From contig NMRB01000178.1 of assembly GCA_002633025.1 (NCBI GenBank), forward strand, positions 387,862 to 451,861: a DNA stretch of 64,000 nt, given 5' to 3'. The notes beneath the pieces are model-generated. The model searched no databases and had not been told where the DNA came from. It was given only the letters and a program-made list of their open reading frames with translations. Position 1 is the first letter of the stretch. Each line of letters opens with the position of its first letter. This DNA comes from Notospermus geniculatus (taxonomy: Eukaryota > Nemertea > Pilidiophora > Heteronemertea > Lineidae). Positions 11,641 through 23,589 of the stretch are shown one piece after another. A program made the translations under genes and the position numbers.

Positions 11641-12144
11641 GAGTGAACTCTTGGTGCAAAACACTGATTTGTACAAATCTGTGTGTTTTTAGAACAAGTT
11701 CCCGTCAAGGCCTATGATGGTCGCCTTTGACGATGTCTATACGGCATGAATGGTTTTGGTGGGCAATGTCCCATGACACGCCCCGTTACGAGGTATCCTT
11801 GATGACGGGATGTGTTCTGATGATTTCATACAAATTGTCGGAAGGAGTTCCTAAGACGGCATAATGCGATGATTTCATACATACGAATTGACGGAATGAG
11901 TTCCTAAGACGGCACTTATAATTCGCATTACAAGGTACCCTGCTGTCGCTAGGTAGAGATACCTATAAGAAACTGTACGTTTTGGGTCTTTGCAACTGCT
12001 GTTAACCGTGGCATTTCGGTTTTCTAGTGAAGCCTCTCTGAAGGAAATAACGTTAACATGGGCTTCACCAGAAAACTGAGTGAATGTACGTGAAATACAT
12101 TGTGAGATATAAATTGTCGGAATGAGTTCCTAAGACGGATTTTC
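11640..12144 (-). repeat. Repeat family R240, reverse copy
   Basis: It carries, in reverse, the phrases AGGAACTCATTCCG, TTCACTAGAAAACCGAAATG, AACGTACAGTTTCTTATAGG and TACCTTGTAACGCG that make up the tandem units at 23590-24500. A diverged pair of units lies at 61905-62240. Confidence 0.8.
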
Positions 12145-13125
12145 TCACTGAGTCTCGGGTTTTATTGAAAAATGAACGCAGATAATGTTGTCGGCGAATC
12201 GCGCTCCTTGTTGTTCTACTATTGCGATCTCGGTGTACGTTTCCAAGACCTCGGCACTGTCGGTCTGTGCGAGGATCTCCTCACTCGACGTGACCAAACA
12301 AGGATCGGTGACGGCGGCGAACGTGTTGTCAATTTCGCTGAACTGTTCGTCGCAAAACAGTGAGAGTTCGCCACCCGATCGGTCTCTTCTGATCTCCATT
12401 GTCAAACCGAAATCCGCCAGTCCAACTTCAACGTGGTCGAAACACCAGAATAGGGAATAGGGATCCGTGGTGAGGTTACTGCCGCCCTTGGCGGTAAAAC
12501 CGCTGGTGAAGAATAACACCTCGACCACCTGGTCGCTAATGATCACTCTTCCGTTGTTCCATTCGGTCTCCGTGTACGTTCCGAACGCCAAGTGTCCGTA
12601 TCCGTTCTCAAGCTTTCCGCCTAGAAACTTGAATAGGACGGCCGGAACCAGGTACAGGACGTTCTTCCATTCGCCTCGAGGGCGAGATTGAATGAAGTCT
12701 TCGATGGCGTGAGATCTGGCCTTCTTCTGACACCGCGTGCATATCTTGTAGGTGCGAGATTTCGGACACATTGTCATCGCGTCTCTGTCGGTGTCGCGCT
12801 CTTCGCCGCCTACAACGACGGGCGACAGAGGTTTGGCCAGGGGTGCATTTCTCCTCTCCGCTATCGACTTACTCGGTGGCTGCGACAAGGTGCCATTCGG
12901 TTCGGGCCACTCGAGGATTTTGCCTTCTGGGTTCGGTAGAGATCGTGGAGATGGCGGCATCCGTAACTCGTTTTTCTGTATCGGGTGTAGTTCGTCCGAA
13001 CAGAACCGATGGTATCGCGTGATCGGCCCCGGACTCTGATTTGCCGGCGGCTCTGTCAGCAGCGGTGGGCGATTCGCCGTCGCCGGCGTCCTCCTCCTCA
13101 GGATGTTGGGTGTGTGTTTCATCAT
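12145..13125 (-). CDS. Unrecognised 326-residue protein
   Basis: This is the longest uninterrupted minus-strand frame outside the Polinton. The N-terminal third is rich in Pro, Arg and Ser. Then comes a short cysteine motif (Met-Cys-Pro, then Cys-Thr-Arg-Cys, roughly C-x8-C-x2-C), followed by a more globular part with many Phe, Trp and Gly and an acidic C-terminal third. I recognise no family. The last codons (Phe-Ser-Ile-Lys) contain AATAAA, so a poly(A) signal overlaps the end of the frame, as in compact viral or transposon genes. It is flanked by module repeats on both sides and stands out as GC-richer. It is probably a gene of a mobile or viral element; a chance open frame cannot be excluded. 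Confidence 0.5.
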   Translation of the reverse strand: MMKHTPNILRRRTPATANRPPLLTEPPANQSPGPITRYHRFCSDELHPIQKNELRMPPSPRSLPNPEGKILEWPEPNGTLSQPPSKSIAERRNAPLAKPLSPVVVGGEERDTDRDAMTMCPKSRTYKICTRCQKKARSHAIEDFIQSRPRGEWKNVLYLVPAVLFKFLGGKLENGYGHLAFGTYTETEWNNGRVIISDQVVEVLFFTSGFTAKGGSNLTTDPYSLFWCFDHVEVGLADFGLTMEIRRDRSGGELSLFCDEQFSEIDNTFAAVTDPCLVTSSEEILAQTDSAEVLETYTEIAIVEQQGARFADNIICVHFSIKPETQ

Positions 13126-13207
13126 AGTCTTGTCCGAGAGAAAGAATATTTAGGCCCAATACCTAATATTTCTCTAGTCTTTGCTTGACTTACTGCTTCA
13201 GTTTAGT

Positions 13208-14460
13208 AACTTGCTGGCAGGATTCTTGGCCGAAATTTGGAACTACAGTTACATTTCGCAATTCGTATCTAGGCCTACACTTTTGTAATTCTGAGTTATC
13301 AATCTCCGCCACTGGTTTGTACGAGTCGGATTTTAGGCAATCGAAGATGCTCGATTTCAAGATGCTATTTTTCAAACCGCTCAGGGTTTTCGCTTGAAAT
13401 TGGGCGAGAATGTTGTCTGTGCAGAGGTATTGACATGTCGAAAGAGAACATTTGTGACTTTGATACGGGTTTGGAGAAAATTGACTTTGAAGACAGATAT
13501 TGGTCGCCGGATACTGATCCCGCCAGCGAGTAAGGTGTTACTTGCTGGCAGGATTCTTGGCCGAAATTTGGAACTACAGTTACATTTCGCAATTCGTATC
13601 TAGGCCTACACTTTTGTAATTCTGAGTTATCAATCTCCGCCACTGGTTTGTACGAGTCGGATTTTAGTCTGTATCTGTTGTCCCGTTGGCCTACCTCTAT
13701 TGCAGGCCCTACTATGCGACCTACGACAGCGCCGACATGACAGATCACGGTGGCGCCAGCCACTAGAATCGTTCTTGGAAGGTTTCTGGGCGTATGTTTG
13801 GCAAGGAAGCTGACGGGAAGCTATAGATGTCGCAAAACATGCCCTCCGTGTACACGCTGTCAATTTCACACCGGTGACCCCAGGGCTTTGAAATTTGTAG
13901 TAATCCAAGGGGAAGGGTACCACTCGGTGTCCTGTAAATTTCAAGTCATTATCTTCATCAGTTGCAGAGTAATTTACCTACAAGCAAGGCCTATTTTCGA
14001 CCCCGAGACGTCGGCATTCTGACGGCGAGGTAAAAGTCGCAAAACATGCCCTCCTTGTACACGCTGTCAATTTCACACCGGTGACCCCAGGGCTTTGAAA
14101 TTTATCGTAATCCAAGGTGAAGGGAATCCCGCGGTGTCCTGTAAATTTCAAGTCATTATCTTCATCGGTTGCAGAGTAATTCACCAACAAGCAAGGCCTA
14201 TTTTCGACCCCAGGGTTTTTCGCTTGAAATTGGGCGAGAATGTTGTCCGTGCAGAGGAATGGACATGTCGAAAGAGAACATTTGTGACTTTGATACGGGT
14301 TTGCAGAAAATTGACTTTGAAGGCAGATTTTGGTCGCCATACTGATCCCGCCAGCGAGTAAATTGTTACTTGCTGGCAGGATTCTTGGCCGAAATTTGGA
14401 ACTACAGTTACATTTCGCAATTCGTATCTAGGCCTACACTTTTGTAATTCTGAGTTATGA
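13208..14460 (+). repeat. Tandemly reused modules
   Basis: Three phrases recur in order. ACTTGCTGGCAGGATTCTTG with CAATTCGTATCTAGGCCTAC is at about 13208, 13540 and 14368. TCGCTTGAAATTGGGCGAGA with TGTCGAAAGAGAACATTTG (a form of module A) is at about 13389 and 14220. CGCAAAACATGCCCTCC with CAATTTCACACCGGTGACCC is at about 13827 and 14037. The array is therefore a partial tandem duplication. Short open frames running through it are not treated as genes. Confidence 0.8.
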
Positions 14461-15970
14461 ACTGCATGTGTAATGTTAGATACGCCAAGATGCATGCACA
14501 AAATGACGACAGACAGATAGACGGCAAGTAGTAATATTTCTCTAGTCTTGGCTTGACTTACTAGCTACTGCATCAGTTTAGTTACTTGGATTAGTTTACA
14601 TTTTCGCCGTTCTACTGGCGCCACCTGTACGTCTGGGTTCGGATGATTGATGTGACAGGGTGACCTAATTATTCTTTCTTATCTCTGTCTGCATTCCAAC
14701 TATAGTTTCACTGTCTGCCGCTAGAGGCAGGGCTCTTGTCTTTTTTCTGGTGACATTGTCGCCTCACTTTGGTGTTTTTGACCAAGTTGTTGATATGGGT
14801 TGGTGACGATTTGTGTTGTGGTTGGTTGCTTGTGTTTAGGGGGGGGGAGTGAGCAGGGGGCCCTATTTCCGGTGGCTTGACAGTGATTTTGACGGCGTTT
14901 TAGTCGCTTGCCAAGCGGTGGCGGCGCGCCTTGGCCAGTCAGGCCCATTGCCAGTTGACCATGTCCGAGATGCGACCGGCCCGATTCAAGCGCACAGTTG
15001 AATGGCTACACCAAACAAACGTCACAACCCCAACCAACAAACCAAATAGACAACGGACAAAACAAACGCAATTCACAAACAATTCAACATGGCGCTCTGC
15101 ACGCACAAGTTTCCCACTTGGTTTTGTCAGCCAACAAGTATTGCCGTGAAGTCTCTAGTGCAGCGGCAAGCATCGATCATTCAACAACACACGGACATTC
15201 TTACGCTCAAATTTCTCACTTGGATTTGTCTTAGGCCTACAAGAAGTACCTATCCTGAAGCCGATTTGTGTCTGCTATTTCAAATCTATCTCAGTGCTAC
15301 ATACAGAGCCTAGGTGACATTGGGCAAATGCGGACAGCATCACTCAAAACACCGGGCAGATAAAAGTATCGGGAAGCGAAAAATCAAGCATGAAATTACA
15401 GAATGGTTGGTTCTGATGTCGACGGAATGAATTTGTTGGCCGGCTTTAATAGACATACATATGTGATGCATAAAATGTGCCATGACTCTGCGACATGACT
15501 CTGTGATGATTCCTACTACAACATGTGTTTCGAAAATTGTCGTCAAGTGTCGGGATGAATCTTGATACGGAACCTCAGCAGACAGAGGGGTACATAGAAA
15601 ATGCTCATTTTAGCCCACAAATAAGAAAACAGAGAATGGTTCGGCGATGCCAGAGAACAGTATCCGGAAAAACGAAAATGAAACATGAAATTGGGACGAA
15701 TCATGCAGTGATTAGTTCCAATTCAGACCAGCGAGAGAGCGCAGGTGGCACTGCATGTCACAAAAGCGATAAGGGTAGTGGGGTCGACCCAGTTATTTCC
15801 AAAAAGGGTCAAGGAGGCGTGCGTTTTGGAAAAGGGCGAAATTGACGGTCATCGCCCCTCAAGCGAACGGGTACTCGTCGAGTGAAGTATCCTTTGCTTT
15901 ATGAGAACGTCGGAAAATTTCTCAGCAAATGGTAAATGCATTGCAGAAATGATGGCTCATTTTTGGCCAA
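14461..15970. other. Gene-free stretch
   Basis: I find no supported gene. A 106-codon plus frame at 15525-15845 is hydrophilic and contains an inverted piece of module B (about 15715-15765), which argues against real coding. Confidence 0.4.
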
Positions 15971-16080
15971 ATACATTACAGATGTACACTTATACCATTA
16001 CGAGATATGGCCGAAGACTTTTGTGCACGAAGGTCTTCGGCCATATCTCGTAATGGTATAAGTGTACATCTGTAGTGTAT
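15971..16080. repeat. Near-perfect 48-bp hairpin
   Basis: The arms 15971-16018 and 16033-16080 pair with one mismatch around a 14-nt loop. The stem core is CCATTACGAGATATGGCCGA. The structure could be a minimal MITE; its stem length also suits a hairpin RNA precursor, but nothing shows transcription. Confidence 0.8.
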
Positions 16081-16493
16081 TTCTCGTCAATTGCTCTGAC
16101 TGTACATTCGCAGTGTATGCGTAGTTCTCGATCTGGCCACATTGTTAGTGGTAGATGGCGCCATTGTATTCACGTGTGCCGAGTATCTGCCGTTCTGGCT
16201 TGATCTGCTGACGACCGTCGGGAAGTGCCGCTGGTATGGTTCAACACCGACACTTCAGTCTTTAGCATGCCTAGGCCAAAGTATCCTGACAACAAAGATT
16301 AGTCTCTGTCGCTCTGTTTCAAATCTTGCACATATGTACTGTAATCTCTTGCCGTTAGCGACCACTATACCATTCACACAGTGTATGTCTCAACGAATCA
16401 GAACTTCGGTGGGACAGTACCAACTGCAGCGATCAATCCAACTCAGTGGCATATCACTGCCTAAGCCTTTCGGCGTCCCAAACTTTAGGCTAC

Positions 16494-17207
16494 TCCCAGG
16501 ACATGAATCTTACTAATTATCTTATAATTTTCTTAATAAGTATCTTAGCTATTTCTTAGTAAGATCTTAGTAAGAAAAATCTTAGAATTTGGTTCCAGGG
16601 GCAGGAGACTTATAAAAAAGACCAATGTGGGCCCAGCTATTATAGGCCTACGTGGGGCCGACGACAAGAGCTCACGGGCGAGCTAAAATGACATTCTCAC
16701 CCAAAAATGTGGCTTCTGTTGGAGACAGCGTTGTTGTGGGCATCTATTGGCATCTTGGCAGAATAGGAAACACCACTGCCTTTAACTTTTTAACAATATT
16801 GTACACCTCAATCGATGCTTTGAAGAGTTATCAGATGACAAAAGAAGTCTTCAAAAGAAGATGGTAGTAAGATATTTCTTAGTAAGAAAAATCTTAGTCA
16901 GGCATTACTTGCCAATATATTGGTAAGAAAAATCTTACTAAGAGATTTCTTATAAGATTCTTACAAGATAAATCTTAGTAAGATTTTTCTGACTAAGATA
17001 TTAGTAAGAAAAATCTTACTAAGAAACAGTATCTAAGATTTTTCTTACTACGATATTGGTAAGAAAAATCTTAGTAAGATGTTTCTTGTAAGAATCTTAT
17101 AAGAAAAGTCTTAGTAAGATTTTTCTTACTAAGATCTTACTAAGAAATAGCCAAGATACTTACTAAGAAAATTATAAGATTATTAGTAAGATTCATGACC
17201 TGGGCTG
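16494..17207. mobile_element. DNA element with 95-bp TIRs and internal CTTAGTAAG repeats
   Basis: The outer ends CCCAGGACATGAATCTTACT and its complement form TIRs of about 95 bp. The interior right half (16865-17150) is dense in AAGAAAAATCTTAGTAAGAT units on both strands. The left interior carries a 71-codon frame without motifs. It is a non-autonomous transposon. Confidence 0.75.
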
Positions 17208-17765
17208 GAGTTCACAAGTAGTAGGCCTACATGGATGAGAGAACACTTCGTCATTACCGGCATGTTATCGATTTCAACTGGTGCTGCTCGATTTCAAAAT
17301 GCTATTTTCCAAAGCGTCCAACGTTTCAGCTTGACATTTGCCGAGAAGGTAGTGCGTGGCGAGTTAGCAACATGTCGGGAGAGAAAATTTGCGACTTCGC
17401 TGCGGTTTTCTCGAAAACCGAACCTGTCGGCATTCTACACCCGGCAGGCAGTGAGAGAAATCATCGCCGTCTGCTGAGAAATGAGAATAGTAAAAGTTGA
17501 CATCTATGCTCTCCCGCTGGTCAGAATTGAAAACAAAGTTATTTTCGCGCAAATCGACAAACCAAATATACGACATCTATCCGAACATTGGCATCTAGGC
17601 CTACCGGTACTTGAAATATGTAGAAATTTCACAGTTTGTGCAAGTCGTGACAATGGGCGATTTCTCTCAGACTTACATCCTTTCCCCAGATTTGTATCAT
17701 TCTGTCGGCATTCACCACTGGTTTGTACGAGTTGAGACTTTTTGCAAACCATCTAGTGGTTTGAA

Positions 17766-17945
17766 ACATGGTCAGTTTCAAATCCTATTTTCCAAACCGT
17801 TCATTGTTTCAGCTTGAAATTTGGAGAAAATGTTATCCATGCAGAGTTAGCAACATATCGAAAGAGAAAATTTGCAACTTTGCTGCTGCAGTTTTGGAGA
17901 AAATTGACGTTGTACCTCGATTTGGGCCGCCATCTACCCCGAGCA
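17766..17945 (+). repeat. Dispersed module A (representative copy)
   Basis: Core phrases are TTTCAGCTTGAAATTTGGAG, CATGCAGAGTTAGCAACATA, CGAAAGAGAAAATTTGC and GGAGAAAATTGACGTTGTAC. Other copies are at about 13389, 14220, 17297, 19055, 20548-20655 (reverse), 21598, 59530 and 62960. Copies differ by a few percent to about 20 percent by eye. Confidence 0.8.
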
Positions 17946-18945
17946 GGCCGAAAAGTTTTTGGAACCTGCACCGACTATTCGTATCCATGCAGTTTTCTCA
18001 TCATGAGTCACCCCGTTCCGACTAAATCATAACAACGTACTAGGCTACCGACGTTTGAAACTGTGCTCAAGTCCATGGTATCTGTCTGTCGTCATTTTTT
18101 CGTCAACGAAAGATATCTCCGGACCCAGGCGACCGAAGATAAGTAGTGTCCTCCGTCATGTCAATGTGCTTGTTTTACTGTAGCACGTTTGTTTCGGATG
18201 TTGAGTTGAGCAATTCAACTCCTAGTCACTTGAATGGCAGGTTGAAATTTACAACACAAAAATAAAAATCAACAAGTCCTCGTGAGGGGCGGGATCATCA
18301 GCGAATATGCCAAGGACCGCCGCTGTGATGAAAGGGAAATATGTCTCCATTTCCGTCCAAACTCACTCAACTGTAGGCCTAGATACGAATCACATTTCTC
18401 TTTTGTAACCGCCGTTTCCAGATTCTTCCCCAAATACATGTACTGTAGATACCAAGTCAAATGTAGTGCCTGCCTTGGAGGTTTGTACGCCTGAGAAATT
18501 AGCTTGGCCGAAATTGCGTCTGCACCGGTCGGCGAGTTACATCGATTTCACGACATGCAGTGCCATCTACACCGCTTTCACGCTGGTCAGATTTGCAACT
18601 ACAGGGTATCTACGTCATGTGTAGGCCTACAGTGATCAGCGCATCTTTCCCTTTCAACACAGCTTCACTGCTTGCGATCAGGACTTGTGTGGTAATCATT
18701 CAACATTTCTCACCATCTTTTTCTGGTTCGACTTTTGACAACATTTTTCAACATTTCAGTGACATTCACTCAAGAATGAATCTAGCCAAGAACTGAATGT
18801 GTAGAACTCCAGCAGACGGAACATCAAATGTAGGCCTAGAGCCGACTATAGTTATCGATTTCACGACATGAATGGACAACCGTGGGCCTATCTCTAGCCC
18901 TGTTGGTGGCCAAGATGCATGCACAAAATGACGACAGCGAGACAG
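17791..18945 (+). repeat. Tandem duplication, unit 1
   Basis: Module A, then CGACTATTCGTATCCATGCA, GTTGAGTTGAGCAATTCAAC, module B and ACTCAAGAATGAATCTAGCC occur in this order and again 1272 bp downstream (19063-20542). This unit lacks the insertion present in unit 2, so it shows the empty site (at about 18369). Confidence 0.85.
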
Positions 18946-19062
18946 ATACAAATTCAAATTTTTATCCAAGTTAACTCTAACTGCCGCAGTTGTAGGGAGA
19001 GAGAGAGAGAGAGAGAACGCGGTGACTACAACTTTTCACCCGGGGCCGAAAAATGTGTATGT

Positions 19063-20542
19063 TCCAAACCGTTCATTGTTTCAGCTTGAAATTTGGAGAG
19101 AATGTAGTCCATGCAGAGTTAGCAACATATCGAAAGAGAAAATTTGCAACTTTGCTGCGGTTTTGGAGAAAATTGACGTTGTACCTCGATTTTGGCCACC
19201 ATCTACCCCGAGCGCAGGCCGAAAAGTTTTAGGAACATGCACCGACTATTCGTATCCATGCAGTTTTCACATCATGAGTCACCCGTTCCGACTAAATCAT
19301 AACAACGTACTAGGCTACCGACGTTTGAAACTGTGCTCAAGTCCATGGTATCTGTCTGTCGTCATTTTTTCGTCAACGAAAGATATCTGCAGACCCAGGC
19401 GACAGAAGATAAGTAGTGTCCTCCGTCATGTCAATGTGCTTGATGTTTTACTGTAACACGTTTGTTTCGGATGTTGAGTTGAGCAATTCAACTCCTAGTC
19501 GCTTGAATGGCAGGTTGAAATCTACAACACAAAAATAAAAACCAAAAAGTCCTCGTGAGGCGGGATCATCAGCGAATATGCCAAGGACCGCCGCTGTGTT
19601 GAAAGGGAAATATGTCTCCATTTCCGTCCAAACTCACTCAACTCTATTTCTATTTCATATTCTTTACTTGTATCTCCATTATTTGTGACCCCTCGCATAA
19701 CATAAAACTGTTTGGGTCGGAGATTGTTTGGACTACTCGCAGGGTACTGATGGACGCCTCGTTTAAACATGGGCCATTGAACCATCTTTTTTGAAGATGG
19801 GGATTTGGCCTAGTGGTTTAAGGCGTGCTGCCCCTTAGTGCTGGCGATTGATGCCTTATGCGAGGGTCCGTGAGTTCGATTCTGGTAGGAAGCAATGTCT
19901 TTCACCTTAGAAACTCTATTTCTATTTCATATTCTCAACTGTAGGCCTAGATACTAATCACATTTCTCCTTTGTAACCGCCGTTTCCAGATTCTTCCCCA
20001 AATACATGTACTGTAGATACCAAGTCAAATGTAGTGCCTGCCTTGGAGGTTTGTACGCCTGAGAAATTAGCTTGGCCGAAATTGCGTCTGCACCGGTCGG
20101 CGAGTTACATCGATTTCACGACATGCAGTGCCATCTACGCCGCTTTCACGCTGGTCAGATTTGCAACTACAGGGTATCTACGTCATGTGTAGGCCTACAG
20201 TGATCAGCGCATCTTTCCCTTTCAACACAGCTTCACTGCTGCGATCAGGACGTACTTGTGTGGTAATCATTCAACATTTCTCACCATCATTTTCTGGTTC
20301 GGCTTTTGACAACATTTTTCAACATTTCAGTGACATTCACTCAAGAATGAATCTAGCCAAGAACTGAATGTGTAGAACTCAAGCAGACGGAACATCCGTC
20401 GTCTGGTTTACGGAGGTTTGAGACGGCGGTATCTAATGTAGGCCTAGAGCCGACTATAGTTATCGATTTCACGACATAAATGGACAACCGTGGGCCTATC
20501 TCTAGCCCTGTTGGTGGCCAAGATGCATGCACAAAAGGACGA
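19063..20542 (+). repeat. Tandem duplication, unit 2
   Basis: It is near-identical to 17791-18945, but it has gained an insertion of about 295 bp (19640-19935) and about 45 bp near 20397 (GTCGTCTGGTTTACGGAGG). It ends against an inverted copy of module A. Confidence 0.85.
19640..19935 (+). mobile_element. Short insertion with tRNA-like head (SINE-like)
   Basis: It is present in duplication unit 2 and absent at the matching point of unit 1, so it is a recent insertion. It contains a tRNA-like segment at about 19799-19895 (TGGCCTAGTGGTTTAAGGC as A box, GAGTTCGATTCTGG as B box). It is bounded by 24-bp direct repeats beginning AACTCTATTTCTATTTC. Confidence 0.65.
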
Positions 20543-20547
20543 CAGCA

Positions 20548-20960
20548 AAGTTGCCAATTTTCTCTTTCGATATGTTGCTAACTCTGCATGGACTACATTC
20601 TCTCCAAATTTCAAGCTGAAACAATGAACGGTTTGGAACATAGGATTTTGAAAGTGAACATGTTTCAAACGTCTATATGGTTTGCTTTAGCTAATAGTTT
20701 TCAAATTTTTATCCAAGTTGACAGACCTACTACGCCAAGTGCGAAGTTGACGTCAAAATCCACATTTTTCGGCCAGTTGTAGTCACCGCGTTCTCTCTCT
20801 CTCTCTCTCTCCCTACAACTGCGGCAGTTAGAGTTAACTTGGATAAAAATTTGAATTTGTATCTGTCTCGCTTGCGGTTTTGGAGAAAACGCTGTGTTGA
20901 AAGGGAAATATGTCTCCATTTCCGACTAAACTCACTCAACTGTAGGCCTAGATACGAATC
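20548..20960 (-). repeat. Inverted partial copy of the 18.9-19.1 kb segment
   Basis: Module A appears here in reverse (20548-20655). Then 20745-20880 is the reverse complement of about 18935-19060, including the (GA)n/(TC)n run and GCGGCAGTTAGAGTTAACTT. This creates a large inverted arrangement around unit 2. Confidence 0.75.
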
Positions 20961-21261
20961 ACATTTCTCGTTTGCATCCGCCGTTTCCAGATTCTTCCCC
21001 AAATACATGTACATGTACTGTAGATACCAAGTCAAATGTTCTCGTATGCTATAGTGCCTGCTGGAGGAACTTGGCCAAAATTTCGTCTGATCTAGGCCTA
21101 TCTGTAACATTCGGATACTTTATGCTACCTAGTAGGAGGCCTTCCCGATTCTGACGAAATTTGACATGGACCGGCCAACCGTCGGCGTATCAGTGTCAAA
21201 TAATGTTCTCCAGGCATGTTTCGACCGATTCGGACGAAATTTGACATATGGACAACCGTTA

Positions 21262-21478
21262 ACTGTTTTCCTCTGACGTGAATTTTAACGGTAATGCGCA
21301 CGCAATTGTGTTGCCGGCACATTACCGTAATTTTTCTACGGTGCTTTACCGTAACTTTTCTTATCAGAAAGAAAAGTTACGGTAAAGCACCGTAGGCCTA
21401 CAAGAAAATTTACGGTAATGTGCCGGCAACATAATGGCCTGCGCATTACCGTTAAAATTCACGTCAAAGGAAAACAGT
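21262..21478. mobile_element. Hairpin element with ACGGTAA-rich arms
   Basis: Arms of about 100 bp, starting ACTGTTTTCC, are inverted copies with a few differences. The phrases TTTTAACGGTAATGCGC and CGGTAATGTGCCGGCAAC occur in both. The stem repeats the motif TTACCGTAA. It is a non-coding foldback/MITE. Confidence 0.85.
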
Positions 21479-21479
21479 G

Positions 21480-23585
21480 TTGTTGTATCTGTCGTCGTCT
21501 CGTCTAGAGGGAGAGTAATGTTGAATGTTGGCATCGGGGGCATCTTTCCCTTTCAACAGAGGGACAGTCCTTGGCGTATTCGCGGTCTTTTCTGCCACCG
21601 TTCATTGTTTCAGCTTGAAATTTGGAGATAATGTATTGCAACTTTGCTGCGGTTTTGGAGAAAATTGACGTTGTACCTCCATTTTACCCGCCATCTTGCA
21701 CCAAGTAGCAGGCCTCCTGCACTGCTACCCCGAGCAAGCAGAGTTGGACGCCTTCCCGTCGACAGATTATCTTCGTGGGTGAGGCACAAATCAATTCTTT
21801 GCCCCTGATACGGATTTCAATTCCTCACTGGCGTGGCAATCAATGGTTACGGCAGAGTGAAAATCAACATGGATACTTTTTCAAATTTGTATCTGTCGTC
21901 GTAAGCCTACACGGGGAAAATTTTACAGCTGACGCAGTGTAGTGTCTAAAATATCAGTAAAGTTTCTCACGAGACGATTTCACTCTGTCTTACTGCATGC
22001 GAGCAGCCGCTGTTTCAAATCCATCGGCCGCATTCAGATACTTTTTCAAATATGTATCTATCGCCGTTGCACAATTGGGAGGACGTACAAGTCATCATTT
22101 TTTTTGCCTCATTTTACAGCTCTCCACATATCGCAAATCATTTCACAAACGCAATCGAGACATAGTGCAGCGATTCAGCACACGCCGACCCACAACCAAC
22201 CATCCACCTCACCCTAATCCACTGCAGTAACTTTCAGATACTTGTTCAAATTTGTATTTGTCGTCATTTTCAAACGTTAGTTACGTTGTTGGCCGTGGTG
22301 CGGAGTGCGTAAAGTTAGATAGGCCAAGCCTAGGCCTAGTCAATTCGTCCCTAACATGTTTTAGCAGCCGATTAGGCGTGATCAGGTAAATTGCTGCACT
22401 TATGGTCAGCAGATTGGCCATTTAGGCCCTGGGCATGTTCAGCCTAGGCCACACTAACAGTGGGCCTAGTTTTTCTGGCTCCTAAAATTTCGATCATTTG
22501 ACAGATCATTGCATGCCTTGTGTTCGGACCGCGCGGGAATCGTGTCCGTCTGCCCGGCTTCCAACGGCAAGAACGTACATGCGACTGCTCTCAGAAAGTT
22601 TCTGTGGAAATTCAAATTGAGTCGAAACTATAAAATGTAAAGGACAACATAAATAGGCCCAACAGCATTTGTAAATTTATAGGACACATCTCGAACACTT
22701 CGCACATTATTTTGTCACCAACGAGTTGAAAACACAATCATGAAGTAGGCCTAGTTGGTGCGAGTCATCATCAAAATCTGTGGCATGCTCGTTTCTAAGA
22801 GCTGCGCGCGAAGAAGTTAACCAAGTAAAAGTTGAATCACAGCACTCGGGGAAGAAAGAGGAATTGATGGAGAAAAATCAGGAGACAGCAGATGCCATAG
22901 TCATGAGTGAACAACAGTTCTACCCGAGTGGCAATTCTGACCAGCGGGAGAGTGTAGATGGCACTGCATATCGTGAAATCGCTAAATATTTGTGATTTTT
23001 TGTGGAGCGTTTCCATCCCTATTACTCGGGGGTCCGATCACCCGATTCAGCATTCAGACCTACTAAACAATCAAACCATGGACGTACCTACTGCAATTCA
23101 GAGAAGAATGTGCGTTTTTTAGATGACAGCCGCCGCATGTCATCAGCAGTTTGCCCTTGGTCAGAAAGCACTCGGTAGATACCAAAGCGGCACGGCAACT
23201 CTTACTGCATGTACATGGATGATGGTGATGGGAGAAAATTTCAGCACTGGCCCATTTTTTGTTATCACAGTTTCTCATTGAGCGTAGATGCGGGCACTGA
23301 TAAATTTCACATCAGATTTGTAATGAGTGGCGCGGCTGAGAGATTGAGTGTGGGTTGACCATTTTTACAGGGGGTCTGCTGCCAGGAACAACCTGACGGC
23401 CAAAAAATGGCATTCGAAGTCCATTTTCACGAAGCTAGTTCCAGAGTTGACATGAAATCTGAACTTGGGCTTCCCGAGCTGCTTGCTATCAAGAATGTAT
23501 ATGTACATTTTCAGAATTGCTTGAATGGCATTTTTAGAAAGGTTTCGACTGACTACTGACTCATCAAGAGGATATTCCGGAGTTC
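21480..23585. other. Gene-free stretch
   Basis: It carries one module A copy (about 21598-21690) and a reversed module B (22925-22985). Short open frames such as 22780-22995 lack motifs. Nothing else was identified. Confidence 0.5.
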
Positions 23586-23589
23586 ATCT

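Noticed and set aside
15525-15845. 106-codon plus ORF
   Set aside because: It contains reversed dispersed module B sequence and no motif; probably a chance frame.
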